Shown: one piece after another, positions 8,009 to 16,313 of the stretch
Numbering within the stretch: the stretch's first letter is position 1
Layout of the letters: every line of letters starts with the position of its first letter
From: JANXLS01 sp038227045
GTDB lineage: Bacteria; Planctomycetota; SZUA-567; H5-PLA8
Assembly (NCBI GenBank): GCA_038227045.1
Contig: JBBRQD010000044.1
Span: 1-41,299, forward strand
Length of the DNA stretch: 41,299 nucleotides
Direction: 5' to 3'
Program-made: the position numbers and the translations under genes
The notes under the pieces: generated by a model
Told to the model about the DNA's origin: nothing
Database searches by the model: none
What the model saw: only the letters and a program-made list of their open reading frames with translations

Positions 8009-8707
8009 ATGAAAACAATCGTCCAAATCTCTCTCGACATCACCACCATTCCCGAAGCGCTCGAGACCGCCGCGCTGGCGATTCGCGCGGGCGTGGACTG
8101 GCTGGAAGCCGGCACCCCGCTGATCATCGCGGAAGGCATGAACGGCGTGCGCGAATTGCGCCGCGCGTTTCCAAAAGTGCCGATCGTCGCGGACCTCAAG
8201 ACGATGGACGGCGGTTACCTCGAAGCCGAATTGATGTCGAAAGCCGGCGCGACGCATATCGTCGTCATGGAACGCGCGCATCCGGAGACGGTCAAAGTCG
8301 TCGTCAAAGCCGGGCGCGATCTGGGCGTCAAAATCATGGGCGACAACCTCGGTTCACCGGACATGGTCGCATCGGCCAAACGGCTCGAAGATTTGGGCTG
8401 CGATTTTATCATCCATCACATCGGATTCGACGAACGGCGCGGCATCGTCGCGGCCGGCGGGCGCTGCCCGAGTCCGCTCGACCAATTGCGCGAAGTCGTA
8501 CAAGCGGTCCGCAAACCGGTGCAGGCCGTCGGCGGCCTGAGCATCGAACAGGCGATCAGCACCCCCGAATATGGCGCCCCGCTGGTAGTCCTCGGAGCTC
8601 CGCTGGCCATCGATCCCGACGCATTCAAAACCGCGGGAGGCGATTTGGAGAGCAAACTGCGCTTTATCTGCGAGAAGGTGCACGCGTACGGCGACCTTTC
8701 AAAGTAA
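8009..8707 (+). CDS. HUMPS family protein (hexulose-6-phosphate synthase / ketogulonate-phosphate decarboxylase-like)
   Basis: A 232-residue TIM-barrel protein of the orotidine-phosphate-decarboxylase superfamily. The active-site signature DLKTMDGGYLEAE, the strand GVDWLEAGTPLI and the late strand VQAVGGLSIEQA match hexulose-6-phosphate synthase (formaldehyde plus ribulose-5-phosphate) and 3-keto-L-gulonate-6-phosphate decarboxylase (UlaD). The two activities share this scaffold and cannot be told apart here. The region around HHIGFDERRG and GGRCPSPLDQL differs from classical HPS. No phosphohexuloisomerase (hxlB) gene is adjacent. The UlaG-like gene 150 bp upstream leans the interpretation toward an ulaG/ulaD-like pair. 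The ATG at 8009 follows an AAGGAG sequence. Confidence 0.75.
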   Translation: MKTIVQISLDITTIPEALETAALAIRAGVDWLEAGTPLIIAEGMNGVRELRRAFPKVPIVADLKTMDGGYLEAELMSKAGATHIVVMERAHPETVKVVVKAGRDLGVKIMGDNLGSPDMVASAKRLEDLGCDFIIHHIGFDERRGIVAAGGRCPSPLDQLREVVQAVRKPVQAVGGLSIEQAISTPEYGAPLVVLGAPLAIDPDAFKTAGGDLESKLRFICEKVHAYGDLSK

Positions 8708-8791
8708 TCCCGAAAACTGGCATTGAAAAATTGCGCCTGTCGTGGAGGAAAAAGTGTGAATTTTGATCTTCAAAAAGGAGCGAGGCGTCCA

Positions 8792-9919
8792 ATGCACCCT
8801 AAATTGTCGCCCAACTACTTCGTCGCAGTCCTTGCGTTGGTTCTGGCGATCCCCCCCGCGACTGCACGGGGTGGCGACGGTGCGCCGGTCACTATGCCTT
8901 CCAAGGGCAGGGGCGATGGAGTCCTCGCACAGCCGCTGCATTGGGCCGAGCCGTTCAAGCGCATCAACGTTCGAGGGGCGTATGTTTCGGTGATCCAGCG
9001 GGACAACCAGATTGAGCTTTGGAATGTTCAGTGGGACGGCATGAACCCGGCGGGGACGATCGCGGAGCGCAATCCGCTGACGGTCGTGCGGGGGCCTGAC
9101 CTGGAGCATCTGGGACCGGAGATAGTCGTGCAGCAGTTGCGGCCTTTGATTGATGATGTGGCGGACCCCAAGAATCCCGCAGCCACCGGGGGTAAGCCGA
9201 GTCTTGCACCGGGCCGGGCCATGACTCGGCCGGCGGTCATTTACGACTCCAAGGAAGGCTACATCCTCTCGGGCTGTGTCGTGCCCGAATACCTTCCGGG
9301 AACGGCACCGTTGCTGCCGGCGATTTTTACTTCGCCTTTGGGCGAGCCCGGGTCGTTTAAGTATCACGGAATTTTGAAGCCCGAGCCGCTGGATCTCAGC
9401 CTCAAGCGAGGGAGCCCCGTGTGGTGCGATGGCGGGGGCGTCGTCCGGCTTCCCGGCGGAACATGGCGTCTTTACGCCAATAACTATTTGGAGAACTACC
9501 TCTCGGCAGCCGAGGCGCCCACGCTCGGTGGGCCTTGGAAATTCCTTCGCGACTCGGAGGGCAAGCTTCGGAACCTGACTGCCCGTTACGCGGACGCGAA
9601 ACATGGGACTGAGTTTCCGTCGGTGCTGCGGGTTTCGGAGAAGGAATGGCACGCGTGGGTTTCGAATGGGTGGCCGGTGCGCGAGATCCACCATCTTTAC
9701 TCGACGGATGGGCTTGACTGGGTTCCTTACGGCCAACAGCCGGAGATCACGCCTGAATCGGTGGGGGGACGCGACATCAAATGCATTCGAGCGCATGTCT
9801 CTGCGGATGGGAAACAGATTGTCGGCCTGCTTTCGATCTTCGAAAAGTGGAGCGATGGCGAGGCGCAGTGGGTTTCGCATGTGAGCAGGATGCCGGTGGG
9901 CCCTCCTCCAGCCAAGTAG
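8792..9919 (+). CDS. Secreted protein resembling a glycoside-hydrolase-type beta-propeller
   Basis: An exported protein of 375 residues from this start. Residues 1-28 form a Sec signal (charged start, then FVAVLALVLAIPPATA). The body has repeated blade-like strands typical of GH43/GH32-like five-bladed propellers: PAVIYDSKEGYILSGCV, GTWRLYANNYL, TEFPSVLRVSEKEWHAW and HHLYSTDGLDWVPY. I cannot place catalytic acids, so a polysaccharide hydrolase is a fold-level inference only. An in-frame GTG at 8756 has a better GGAGG (6-nt spacing) and would add 12 residues before the signal; the ATG at 8792 also has GGAG/GAGG upstream. It lies between a sugar-phosphate gene pair and a sulfatase, consistent with use of sulfated or uronic polysaccharides. 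Confidence 0.6.
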   Translation: MHPKLSPNYFVAVLALVLAIPPATARGGDGAPVTMPSKGRGDGVLAQPLHWAEPFKRINVRGAYVSVIQRDNQIELWNVQWDGMNPAGTIAERNPLTVVRGPDLEHLGPEIVVQQLRPLIDDVADPKNPAATGGKPSLAPGRAMTRPAVIYDSKEGYILSGCVVPEYLPGTAPLLPAIFTSPLGEPGSFKYHGILKPEPLDLSLKRGSPVWCDGGGVVRLPGGTWRLYANNYLENYLSAAEAPTLGGPWKFLRDSEGKLRNLTARYADAKHGTEFPSVLRVSEKEWHAWVSNGWPVREIHHLYSTDGLDWVPYGQQPEITPESVGGRDIKCIRAHVSADGKQIVGLLSIFEKWSDGEAQWVSHVSRMPVGPPPAK

Positions 9920-9923
9920 GATA

Positions 9924-10091
9924 ATGAAGTCGATTAGATTTCAATTTCACGTCGGCGTCGCATTTTCCGAGCGTTCAAGTTATATCCTGAGCAATCGCAT
10001 TCGGGATATCCAAGTTACGGAACTCCGAAAATTTTTGGGGCGCCTTGAAGGCGAACTCGCAAAAGAATTCAAGGAATGGTTCGGCTTGTAG
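9924..10091 (+). CDS. Small hypothetical protein, 55 aa
   Basis: An ATG 4 nt after the stop of the propeller-like gene opens a 55-codon frame ending TAG at 10091. AGGATA immediately precedes the start, and the spacing suggests translational coupling. The product begins MKSIRFQFHVGV and ends with an amphipathic, charged helix (LEGELAKEFKEWFGL) typical of small folded proteins or C-terminal fragments. I do not recognise the family. It may be a genuine small gene or the leftover end of a decayed one. The sulfatase begins 86 bp downstream. Confidence 0.45.
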   Translation: MKSIRFQFHVGVAFSERSSYILSNRIRDIQVTELRKFLGRLEGELAKEFKEWFGL

Positions 10092-10177
10092 TCCGGCATC
10101 TATTCACGCGCCCTCCGATTTTCCAGCATTGGCTTTAATTCCCGTGTATAGAGAAACGATCCCACACAGGAGGCCTT

Positions 10178-12322
10178 ATGCTTTCCAAAACACTTCATCT
10201 ATTCTGTCTAACCACTTCCATCCTCTGCCTCGTCTCCGTTGAAAGTGCCGAGCGCAAACCCAACATCATCGTCATCCTTGCCGACGACGTCGGCTATTCG
10301 GACATCGGCTGCTACGGCTCCGAGATTCAGACCCCGAACCTCGACAAACTCGCCGCGAATGGTTTGCGCTTTACTCAATTTTACAACACGGCGCGCTGCT
10401 GCCCTACGCGCGCGTCACTGTTGACGGGGTTGTATCCGCATCAGGCGGGCATGGGCGCAATGGCCGATCATCCCACAAAGGAGGACGGCTACCGAGGCAC
10501 GTTGAATACGAATTGCGTCACGATTGCCGAAGCGCTCAAGCCCGCCGGATACCACACCTACATGACCGGCAAATGGCACATCACCGCGTTTAATAAACCC
10601 GACAGCCCCAGAGACTCATGGCCTTGTGGACGAGGTTTCGACCGCTTTTATGGCATTATTAACGGTGCCGCAAACTATTTCGATCCCGCCACGCTCACCC
10701 GCGATAGCACACTCATCACGCCTTTTGTGGACCCCGACTACAAGCCTGAGCACTACTACTTCACGGATGCGATCACCGACAATTCGATCCGCTACATCGA
10801 CGATCACAAACGCGACAACGCCGGAGCGCCGTTCTTTCTTTACGTTGCCTACACAGCCGCGCACTGGCCGCTGCACGCGCTCGAGGAGGACATTGCCAAG
10901 TACAAAGGCAAGTACGACGCGGGCTACGACGCCATCCGCGCGGCTCGTTTTGAGCGCATGAAAAAGCTCGGGGTGATCGATCCGAAATGGAGCAACAACG
11001 CCACCGTCGGCGATTGGAATGCGGTCAAAAACAAGGAATGGGAAGCGCGTTGCATGGAAGTGTACGCCGCGCAGATTGATCGCATGGACCAGGGCATCGG
11101 CCGGATTGTCTCGGCGCTTGAAAAAGATGCGCTGCTCGACAACACGCTGATTTTTTTCCTGCAAGACAACGGCGCGTGCGCCGAAGCGCTGGGCCGGACC
11201 GGGACCGATGTGCGCCCGGGAAAAGCCACGATGGAACCGATGAAACCTGGCGACCTGATTCTAACGACGCGAATCAAGCAGACGCGCGACGGCCGCCCCA
11301 TGGTCGCGGGAACCGGCGTGATGCCCGGCCCCGAGGACACGTTTATTTCCTACGGGCGCGATTGGGCGAACGTCAGCGACACGCCGTTCCGCGAATACAA
11401 GCACTGGGTCCATGAAGGCGGCATTTCGACACCTCTGATCGCGCACTGGCCGGCCGGCATCAAAGCGAAAGGCGAACTGCGTTCGCAACCCGGGCACTTG
11501 ATCGACATCATGGCAACATGTCTCGACCTCGCCGGCGCAACGTATCCCAGCGAATTCGCCGGAAACAAAATCACGCCGCTGGAAGGCAAAAGTCTGCGCC
11601 CCGCGTTCGACGGCAAAGCCATCGAGCGCGACGCGATTTTCTGGGAGCACGAAGGCAACCGCGCCGTGCGCGCTGAAAAATGGAAACTCGTCGCGAAGGG
11701 CGCGGCGGGAAAATGGGAACTCTACGACATGGACGCCGACCGCACCGAAACGCAGGATCTGGCGTCGTCACAGCCCGCGAAAGTCGAAGAACTCACGACA
11801 AAATGGGAATCGTGGGCGAAGCGCGCGAAAGTGCTGCCATGGCTGTCGTCGCCTCAATATGGAGCGAAAGGATTTGAGCTGAATCAGGGTGACGAACTGA
11901 GCGATGAAAACGCCCCGGCCATTGGCGCGCGCGCATTTCATGTCCGCGCTGAAATCACTGAAATGGCCAAAGACGGCGTCATCGTCGCACAAGGCGGAAC
12001 CACTGAGGGTTTCACGCTCTATATAAAGGACTCGAAACCCTGTTTCGCCATCCGGCGCGGCGGCAAGATTTCCTTCATCGCCGCAAACGAAGCTGTCGAG
12101 ATGAAAGCAATGACGCTTGAAGCCACGCTCGAAAAGGATGGCACCCTGACGCTGACCGCCGACGGAAAAAAAGTAGCCGACGGAAAAGCTCCCGGTCTAT
12201 TGAATCGCACGCCGACAAATCCGCTGAGTGTCGGGCATGGTATCGGCGCGCCCGTGGGCGACTATGACGGGACGTTTAAATTCACAGGCAAAATCGGGCG
12301 AGTGGTTTTGGATCTTAAATAA
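10178..12322 (+). CDS. Secreted sulfatase with C-terminal LamG-like domain
   Basis: An arylsulfatase-family enzyme of 714 residues that should cleave sulfate esters outside the cytoplasm. It has a signal peptide (HLFCLTTSILCLVSVESA), then the metal-binding N-terminus PNIIVILADDVGYSD. The active-site motif CCPTRASLLTG has Cys74 as the predicted formylglycine residue (C-x-P-x-R), so it needs a formylglycine-generating enzyme encoded elsewhere. Further family landmarks are MTGKWHI and the second metal site FFLQDNGA. About 140 residues after the sulfatase fold (from roughly position 570) resemble a concanavalin/LamG-type beta-sandwich (GARAFHVRAEI, GFTLYIKDSKP), perhaps for binding carbohydrate. 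The ATG has AGGAGG 5 nt upstream. The substrate cannot be told from sequence. Confidence 0.93.
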   Translation: MLSKTLHLFCLTTSILCLVSVESAERKPNIIVILADDVGYSDIGCYGSEIQTPNLDKLAANGLRFTQFYNTARCCPTRASLLTGLYPHQAGMGAMADHPTKEDGYRGTLNTNCVTIAEALKPAGYHTYMTGKWHITAFNKPDSPRDSWPCGRGFDRFYGIINGAANYFDPATLTRDSTLITPFVDPDYKPEHYYFTDAITDNSIRYIDDHKRDNAGAPFFLYVAYTAAHWPLHALEEDIAKYKGKYDAGYDAIRAARFERMKKLGVIDPKWSNNATVGDWNAVKNKEWEARCMEVYAAQIDRMDQGIGRIVSALEKDALLDNTLIFFLQDNGACAEALGRTGTDVRPGKATMEPMKPGDLILTTRIKQTRDGRPMVAGTGVMPGPEDTFISYGRDWANVSDTPFREYKHWVHEGGISTPLIAHWPAGIKAKGELRSQPGHLIDIMATCLDLAGATYPSEFAGNKITPLEGKSLRPAFDGKAIERDAIFWEHEGNRAVRAEKWKLVAKGAAGKWELYDMDADRTETQDLASSQPAKVEELTTKWESWAKRAKVLPWLSSPQYGAKGFELNQGDELSDENAPAIGARAFHVRAEITEMAKDGVIVAQGGTTEGFTLYIKDSKPCFAIRRGGKISFIAANEAVEMKAMTLEATLEKDGTLTLTADGKKVADGKAPGLLNRTPTNPLSVGHGIGAPVGDYDGTFKFTGKIGRVVLDLK

Positions 12323-12393
12323 GGCAGGGACGGCGCGGCCGATTTTCCAATTTATCCACGCGAAGTTTTCTGAAACGCGTTAAAACAACCGGC

Positions 12394-12759
12394 ATGGCCA
12401 TGACAAAACCAACCGCCTCCAGCCCCGCCCACGTGCTCTTCAAAGCCTGCTCCGATCCCACGCGGCTGCGGATTCTGCACATGCTGCGCGGCGGGGAGTT
12501 GTGTGTGTGCGACATTGTCGATGTGCTGGACGTCCCGCAACCGAAGGTGTCCAGACACCTGGCTTATTTGAAGAAGACCGGCCTCGTCGACGCACACAAA
12601 GAAGGCCTGTGGATTTATTATTCGCTCCGCTGCGCCGGCAATCCGCTGCATAAAAAGCTGCTCGAATCCCTGAGCCTTTGCGCGCCGCTCGACACGCGGC
12701 TGGATGCCGATGTCCGGAAACTCTCCCGCCTCAAATCGAAAGCGGTCCGCTGCCGCTGA
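12394..12759 (+). CDS. arsR: ArsR-family metalloregulator
   Basis: A 121-residue winged-helix repressor. Residues 14-80 carry the ArsR/SmtB fold: SDPTRLRILHML, then ELCVCDIVDVL and the recognition helix PQPKVSRHLAYLKKTGLV. The ELCVCD box at the third helix is the classic As(III)/Sb(III) site, so it should release DNA on binding arsenite. A further cluster (SLCAP, VRCR) near the C-terminus may add thiol ligands. It is the first gene of an arsR-arsC-aquaporin cassette, 83 bp ahead of arsC. The ATG at 12394 has no strong ribosome binding site; the second ATG at 12400 would shorten it by two residues. Confidence 0.9.
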   Translation: MAMTKPTASSPAHVLFKACSDPTRLRILHMLRGGELCVCDIVDVLDVPQPKVSRHLAYLKKTGLVDAHKEGLWIYYSLRCAGNPLHKKLLESLSLCAPLDTRLDADVRKLSRLKSKAVRCR

Positions 12760-12767
12760 TTTTTTCA

Positions 12768-12796
12768 TTGATTATATTCGCCTTTACATATATATG
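12768..12796 (+). promoter_or_regulatory. Possible internal ars promoter with ArsR operator
   Basis: Between arsR and arsC, TTGATT (12768-12773) and TATATG (12791-12796) are 17 nt apart. The perfect palindrome CATATATATG (12787-12796) covers the -10. A palindrome over the -10 is where an ArsR dimer would be expected to block transcription. This is inferred from position and symmetry only. Confidence 0.35.
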
Positions 12797-12842
12797 GATG
12801 GGCGTATTGAAGCGCGCATCTTTCGATTCAAAGGAGCGACTC

Positions 12843-13274
12843 GTGTCAAAACCCAATTTACTGGTCCTCTGCACTGGGAATTCAGCCCGGAGTCAAATGG
12901 CGGAAGCCTTTTTCCGAAAGCATGGAAGCGACCTGTTCAACGCTTACAGCGCGGGGACCGAGCCGAAAGGCCTTAACCCGCTAACGGTCGAAGTCATGGC
13001 TGAAAAAGGCATCGACATGAGCGGCTATCGTTCGAAGAATCTTACCGAATACCTCGGCCACGTGTTCATGCACACGCTCGTGATCGTGTGCCACGACGCC
13101 GACAACAAATGCCCCGCGGTCTGGCCTGGCGTTTTCGAGCGCCTGTTCTGGCCCTTCGAAGATCCCGCGGCCTGCACAGGCTCTCGCGAGGAACGCCTGG
13201 CGAAATTTCGCAGCGTTCGCGACCAGATCGAAGCAACGATCGTCGCGTGGCTGAAGGAGAAGCGCGCCAAGTGA
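12843..13274 (+). CDS. arsC: Arsenate reductase, thioredoxin-coupled low-MW-phosphatase type
   Basis: A 143-residue enzyme that reduces arsenate to arsenite. The P-loop CTGNSAR places the nucleophile at Cys10 and the anion-binding Arg at 16. Cys83 (VIVCHDADNKC) and Cys90 (CPAVWPG) correspond to the Cys82/Cys89 redox pair of the S. aureus pI258 enzyme, so the full thiol relay of the thioredoxin-linked class is present. The GTG at 12843 follows AAGGAG with good spacing, while upstream in-frame sequence is AT-rich and non-coding in character. Its stop overlaps the GTG start of the aquaporin gene (GTGA), so the two are translationally coupled. Confidence 0.93.
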   Translation: MSKPNLLVLCTGNSARSQMAEAFFRKHGSDLFNAYSAGTEPKGLNPLTVEVMAEKGIDMSGYRSKNLTEYLGHVFMHTLVIVCHDADNKCPAVWPGVFERLFWPFEDPAACTGSREERLAKFRSVRDQIEATIVAWLKEKRAK

Positions 13275-13942
13275 AGAGATATCTTGCCGAAGCCCTGGGC
13301 ACGTTCATATTGGTCTTCGCAGGCACTGGCGCCATTGTGGTTAATCACGTTTCGCACGGAGCTGTCACGCATCCCGGCATCGCGCTGACGTTCGGATTGG
13401 TCGTGATGGCGGCCATCTACGCGTTCGGAAGCATCTCCGGCGCACATTTGAATCCGGCCGTGACGCTGGGTCTGGGTCTCGCGCGCCAATTCTCGATTCG
13501 AGAAGTTCCATTCTATATGGCCAGCCAGATCTGCGGCGCGCTCGCCGCCAGCGCGCTGATGCGGCTGCTCTTCGGCAACGAGGCCTTTCTCGGCGCGACA
13601 CTGCCCGCCGGTTCGGCGGCGCAATCGTTTATCCTGGAGGTCGTGCTGACCGGTATTTTAATGCTGGTGATTTTGTGCGTCTCAACCGGCCCAAAAGAAC
13701 TGGGGGCGCTGGCGGGCGTCGCCATCGGCGGCGTGATCGGACTCGAAGCCATGTTCGCAGGGCCGATTTGCGGGGCGTCCATGAATCCCGCTCGATCACT
13801 CGCACCCGCGCTGGTGTCGGGCCATCTCGATTCGCTTTGGATTTATTTGGCTGCCCCTATGATTGGCTCTGCGGCGGCTGTTCCTTTGTGGATCCTACTG
13901 CGGGCTGTAAACGCGATTCCGACTGCACGCACATCTCGCTGA
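13271..13942 (+). CDS. aqpS: MIP-family channel of the ars cassette (AqpS-like)
   Basis: A 223-residue membrane channel with about six helices and both pore signatures: HLNPAVTL at residue 61 and SMNPARSLAP near residue 173. MIP channels pass water, glycerol or neutral metalloids such as As(OH)3. In Sinorhizobium meliloti the aquaglyceroporin AqpS stands in an ars operon in place of the ArsB pump and lets internally produced arsenite flow out. The same arrangement here (arsR, arsC, channel, and no arsB or acr3 nearby) supports that role. The GTG start overlaps the arsC stop; GGAG lies slightly far upstream. The last 86 bp overlap the convergent nagB gene and encode the sixth helix and tail. 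Confidence 0.85.
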   Translation: MKRYLAEALGTFILVFAGTGAIVVNHVSHGAVTHPGIALTFGLVVMAAIYAFGSISGAHLNPAVTLGLGLARQFSIREVPFYMASQICGALAASALMRLLFGNEAFLGATLPAGSAAQSFILEVVLTGILMLVILCVSTGPKELGALAGVAIGGVIGLEAMFAGPICGASMNPARSLAPALVSGHLDSLWIYLAAPMIGSAAAVPLWILLRAVNAIPTARTSR

Positions 13943-14714
13943 AATCCACCAAACTCGCCGAATCCGCATCCAAATAAATTGTCACTTTTCGATGCTTGCG
14001 AAGAATCGACGCGGGACATGCCGTCGAGATGTCATCGTTCAGCGCCGCCTTGACCGCTTCGGCTTTGCGCTTTTCCGGCGCCACGCATTGAATCCGATCC
14101 GCGTTCAATAATTGTGGAATCGTCAGCGTCATGGCGTATTGAGGCATGGCGTCGATCGAGGGAAAATGCCCTTCCCCCACCTGCTGCCTGCGGCAGGCAT
14201 CATCGAGCTTCACAATTTTGACGCACTCTTCGTCCTTGAAATTTGCAACCGGCGGATCGTTGAATGCAAGATGCCCGTTCTCGCCGATGCCCATGCAGCA
14301 CAGATCGATTTCGGTCGCGGTCAGCAGCGCCTCGTAACGCTTGCATTCGGCAATAGGCTCAAGCGCGTCACCCTGGAGATAGTGAAACGCGAGCGGCTTT
14401 ATTTTGTTTTCGACGTGCTCCTTTAAGTAGCGCCGGAAACTCGCCGGGTGATCCGCTGCAACGCCCAGATACTCGTCCATGTGGAAGAATGTTACAAGGC
14501 TCCAATCTATTCCGTTCGACGCGGTCAACTTCTCGAGAAACTGAAGTTGTGAATTTCCCGTGGCCAAAATAACCGCCGCATGGCCCTTGACCGAAATGGC
14601 CGCCCGCAGGAATTTCTGCGCGTCCGCGGCTGCGGCGATTGCCATTTCCTCCGACGATGGGTAGACGTTGACTTTCGCTGCGTCCGCTTTGTACTTTTGC
14701 ACAGGTGTAAGCAT
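13857..14714 (-). CDS. nagB: Glucosamine-6-phosphate deaminase family protein
   Basis: A 285-residue sugar-phosphate isomerase of the NagB/6-phosphogluconolactonase fold. It should convert glucosamine-6-phosphate to fructose-6-phosphate and ammonia. Seen in order are the phosphate loop ILATGNSQLQFLEKL, FFHMDEYLG with the catalytic Asp/Glu region, and GIGENGHLAFNDPP with the ring-opening His. The CRRQQVGEGHF and TLTIPQLLNA segments also match the family. The last 25 or so residues, after LDADSASLV, run through the antisense of the aquaporin's sixth helix and look like an extension caused by loss of an earlier stop; the family normally ends near that point. The ATG has no clear ribosome binding site. 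It stands alone on the minus strand and is not adjacent to nagA. Confidence 0.88.
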   Translation of the reverse strand: MLTPVQKYKADAAKVNVYPSSEEMAIAAAADAQKFLRAAISVKGHAAVILATGNSQLQFLEKLTASNGIDWSLVTFFHMDEYLGVAADHPASFRRYLKEHVENKIKPLAFHYLQGDALEPIAECKRYEALLTATEIDLCCMGIGENGHLAFNDPPVANFKDEECVKIVKLDDACRRQQVGEGHFPSIDAMPQYAMTLTIPQLLNADRIQCVAPEKRKAEAVKAALNDDISTACPASILRKHRKVTIYLDADSASLVDFSEMCVQSESRLQPAVGSTKEQPPQSQS

Positions 14715-15009
14715 TTGTTTAAATGGGCCATGGCGCGGCGCGCTCTTCAGCGCGGTCGCGCATAGGCTTTAACCCAATGAGTGGATGAGAACAGTGACCG
14801 CAAAAGTCTACGATATCGTTTGGCGCATTCAATAAATTTATTATTGCAATCCCGAAATTGTTGCGGATCGTTCGTGCATTCTCGAAAAAAAGCCGACATT
14901 AATTGTAAATTCCGATGTTGCTGGCGTCCAATATGGACACGCATTAGAATACAATAAATTTTCAATACTTCAGTCGAATTTGAACACTCGACCGATTGCG
15001 AGGTTTACG
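14715..15009. other. Intergenic region between divergent nagB and an exported-protein gene
   Basis: An AT-rich gap that should hold promoters for both directions. I see no convincing gene: a 72-codon minus-strand frame at 14747-14965 has no family resemblance and no ribosome binding site. A GC-rich imperfect palindrome lies near 14732-14760. Confidence 0.5.
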
Positions 15010-16308
15010 ATGGCATTCAATTCAGCGGGACAGTCTGCCCAAAAATGTGTCGGTGCATTATTGTTGGCGTTGCTTTTCACCGGCCTGACACCGGCTGGCA
15101 GCGCGCGCGCCGAAGAGCCAAAGACCGCGGCGCCGGTGTCCTACGAGTTGCCGCCGCTGACCGACACAAAGGATGTCGTGCCCGCGGCGCGTCTGGAAAG
15201 CAAGAACTTCAAGATTTCGGAAGATGTGTCAATCACCGATTTCTACTATCGATTCCACCTCGACGCCGGCACGTTCGGGACATTCGATGTCGATTCGCTG
15301 GAATTGCTGCTCGTCCGGACATTCGAAACCGAAGTCTTGTCCAACGCGCCCGAAATAAAAGGGGCGGATGAGTTTGGAAAAGCCGCCAAATCCGATTTGA
15401 GCGCCACCGCCAAAGCCGCCGCGAAAACGGTGGTCACCCCGGTCAAATCGGCGAAGGCTTTCGCGTCGGGCGTCGAAGACACCAGCCGGGCGGTCTTCGA
15501 TTTCATCCGGCTGAAAAAGCGCAACCAGCCGAAGGATTCGTTTTTCACCGGCGAAGAAAAGCGCAAGCAGGCCGTCAAGCTGGGACTTGACGTGTACTCC
15601 ACCAACCCGGCGGTGCAGGACTATCTCGAAGCGCTGGCCAAATCGCGCGCGCCGGGCAGCACCCTTGTCGATGTCGGAATCTCCGTGTCGACGCTTGTGA
15701 TCCCGTTCAGTACGCCGATCGGCGTGGCCATCTCAGCCGGCAAATACCGCGAAAAAATGGCCGACAAACTCGCCGCGCTTTCGCCGCTGGAACTGTATCG
15801 TTACAACGATAAGATTCTAAAGAAAATGGATGTGCCGTCATCCGAACGCGAGCTGTTTCTGGAATACGCCGGCCTGACGCCGAAGCAGAAAACTGAAATG
15901 ATCGCCGACTTGGTAACGCTTGACGCGCTGACCGACAAACTCGCATTCCTGCACGCTTGTATCGAGCCGCATCCGGTGGAAGGAATCTGGCAGATGCAAT
16001 GCGCCGACATGCTGGCGAAATACAATAAAACCGTCGTCCAAATTCAATTCGTCAGCTCATCCGGCCCCGTGTTGAGCGCCACTTCGACCGATGGGCGGCA
16101 ATTGATTTTGTTGCCGTCCGACATCGTTTACTGGTCGGCGGAGTGCGCGAAAATTTTCGACAAAAGCACTCCAGCCGCGCAAGCGAATCAACTGGCTGCA
16201 CGCGAATTCATCGTCTCCGGCCACATCACGACACGCGCCAAGGAAGAAATCGAGAAACGCGGCTTTACGATCCGGGAGAATTTCTTGGGCGAAGAGAAAC
16301 AGCCGTAA
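15010..16308 (+). CDS. Exported protein of unknown function
   Basis: A 432-residue protein I do not recognise. Residues 1-35 are a typical Sec signal (VGALLLALLFTGL, then a probable cut after ARA). The mature part has an Ala/Lys-rich helical stretch (TAKAAAKTVVTPVKSAKA) followed by a region reminiscent of membrane-associating amphipathic helices. There is a moderately hydrophobic segment around GSTLVDVGISVSTLVIPF, then a mixed helical part with LSPLELYRYNDKILKKM. The ATG at 15010 has GAGG 7 nt upstream; a TTG at 14980 is in frame but lacks a site and would disrupt the signal. It stands alone and is followed by an inverted repeat. Confidence 0.75.
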   Translation: MAFNSAGQSAQKCVGALLLALLFTGLTPAGSARAEEPKTAAPVSYELPPLTDTKDVVPAARLESKNFKISEDVSITDFYYRFHLDAGTFGTFDVDSLELLLVRTFETEVLSNAPEIKGADEFGKAAKSDLSATAKAAAKTVVTPVKSAKAFASGVEDTSRAVFDFIRLKKRNQPKDSFFTGEEKRKQAVKLGLDVYSTNPAVQDYLEALAKSRAPGSTLVDVGISVSTLVIPFSTPIGVAISAGKYREKMADKLAALSPLELYRYNDKILKKMDVPSSERELFLEYAGLTPKQKTEMIADLVTLDALTDKLAFLHACIEPHPVEGIWQMQCADMLAKYNKTVVQIQFVSSSGPVLSATSTDGRQLILLPSDIVYWSAECAKIFDKSTPAAQANQLAAREFIVSGHITTRAKEEIEKRGFTIRENFLGEEKQP

Positions 16309-16313
16309 ACAGC

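Noticed and set aside
14747..14965. A 72-codon minus-strand frame between nagB and the exported protein
   Set aside because: Its composition follows the AT-rich intergenic DNA, there is no ribosome binding site, and no family resemblance.
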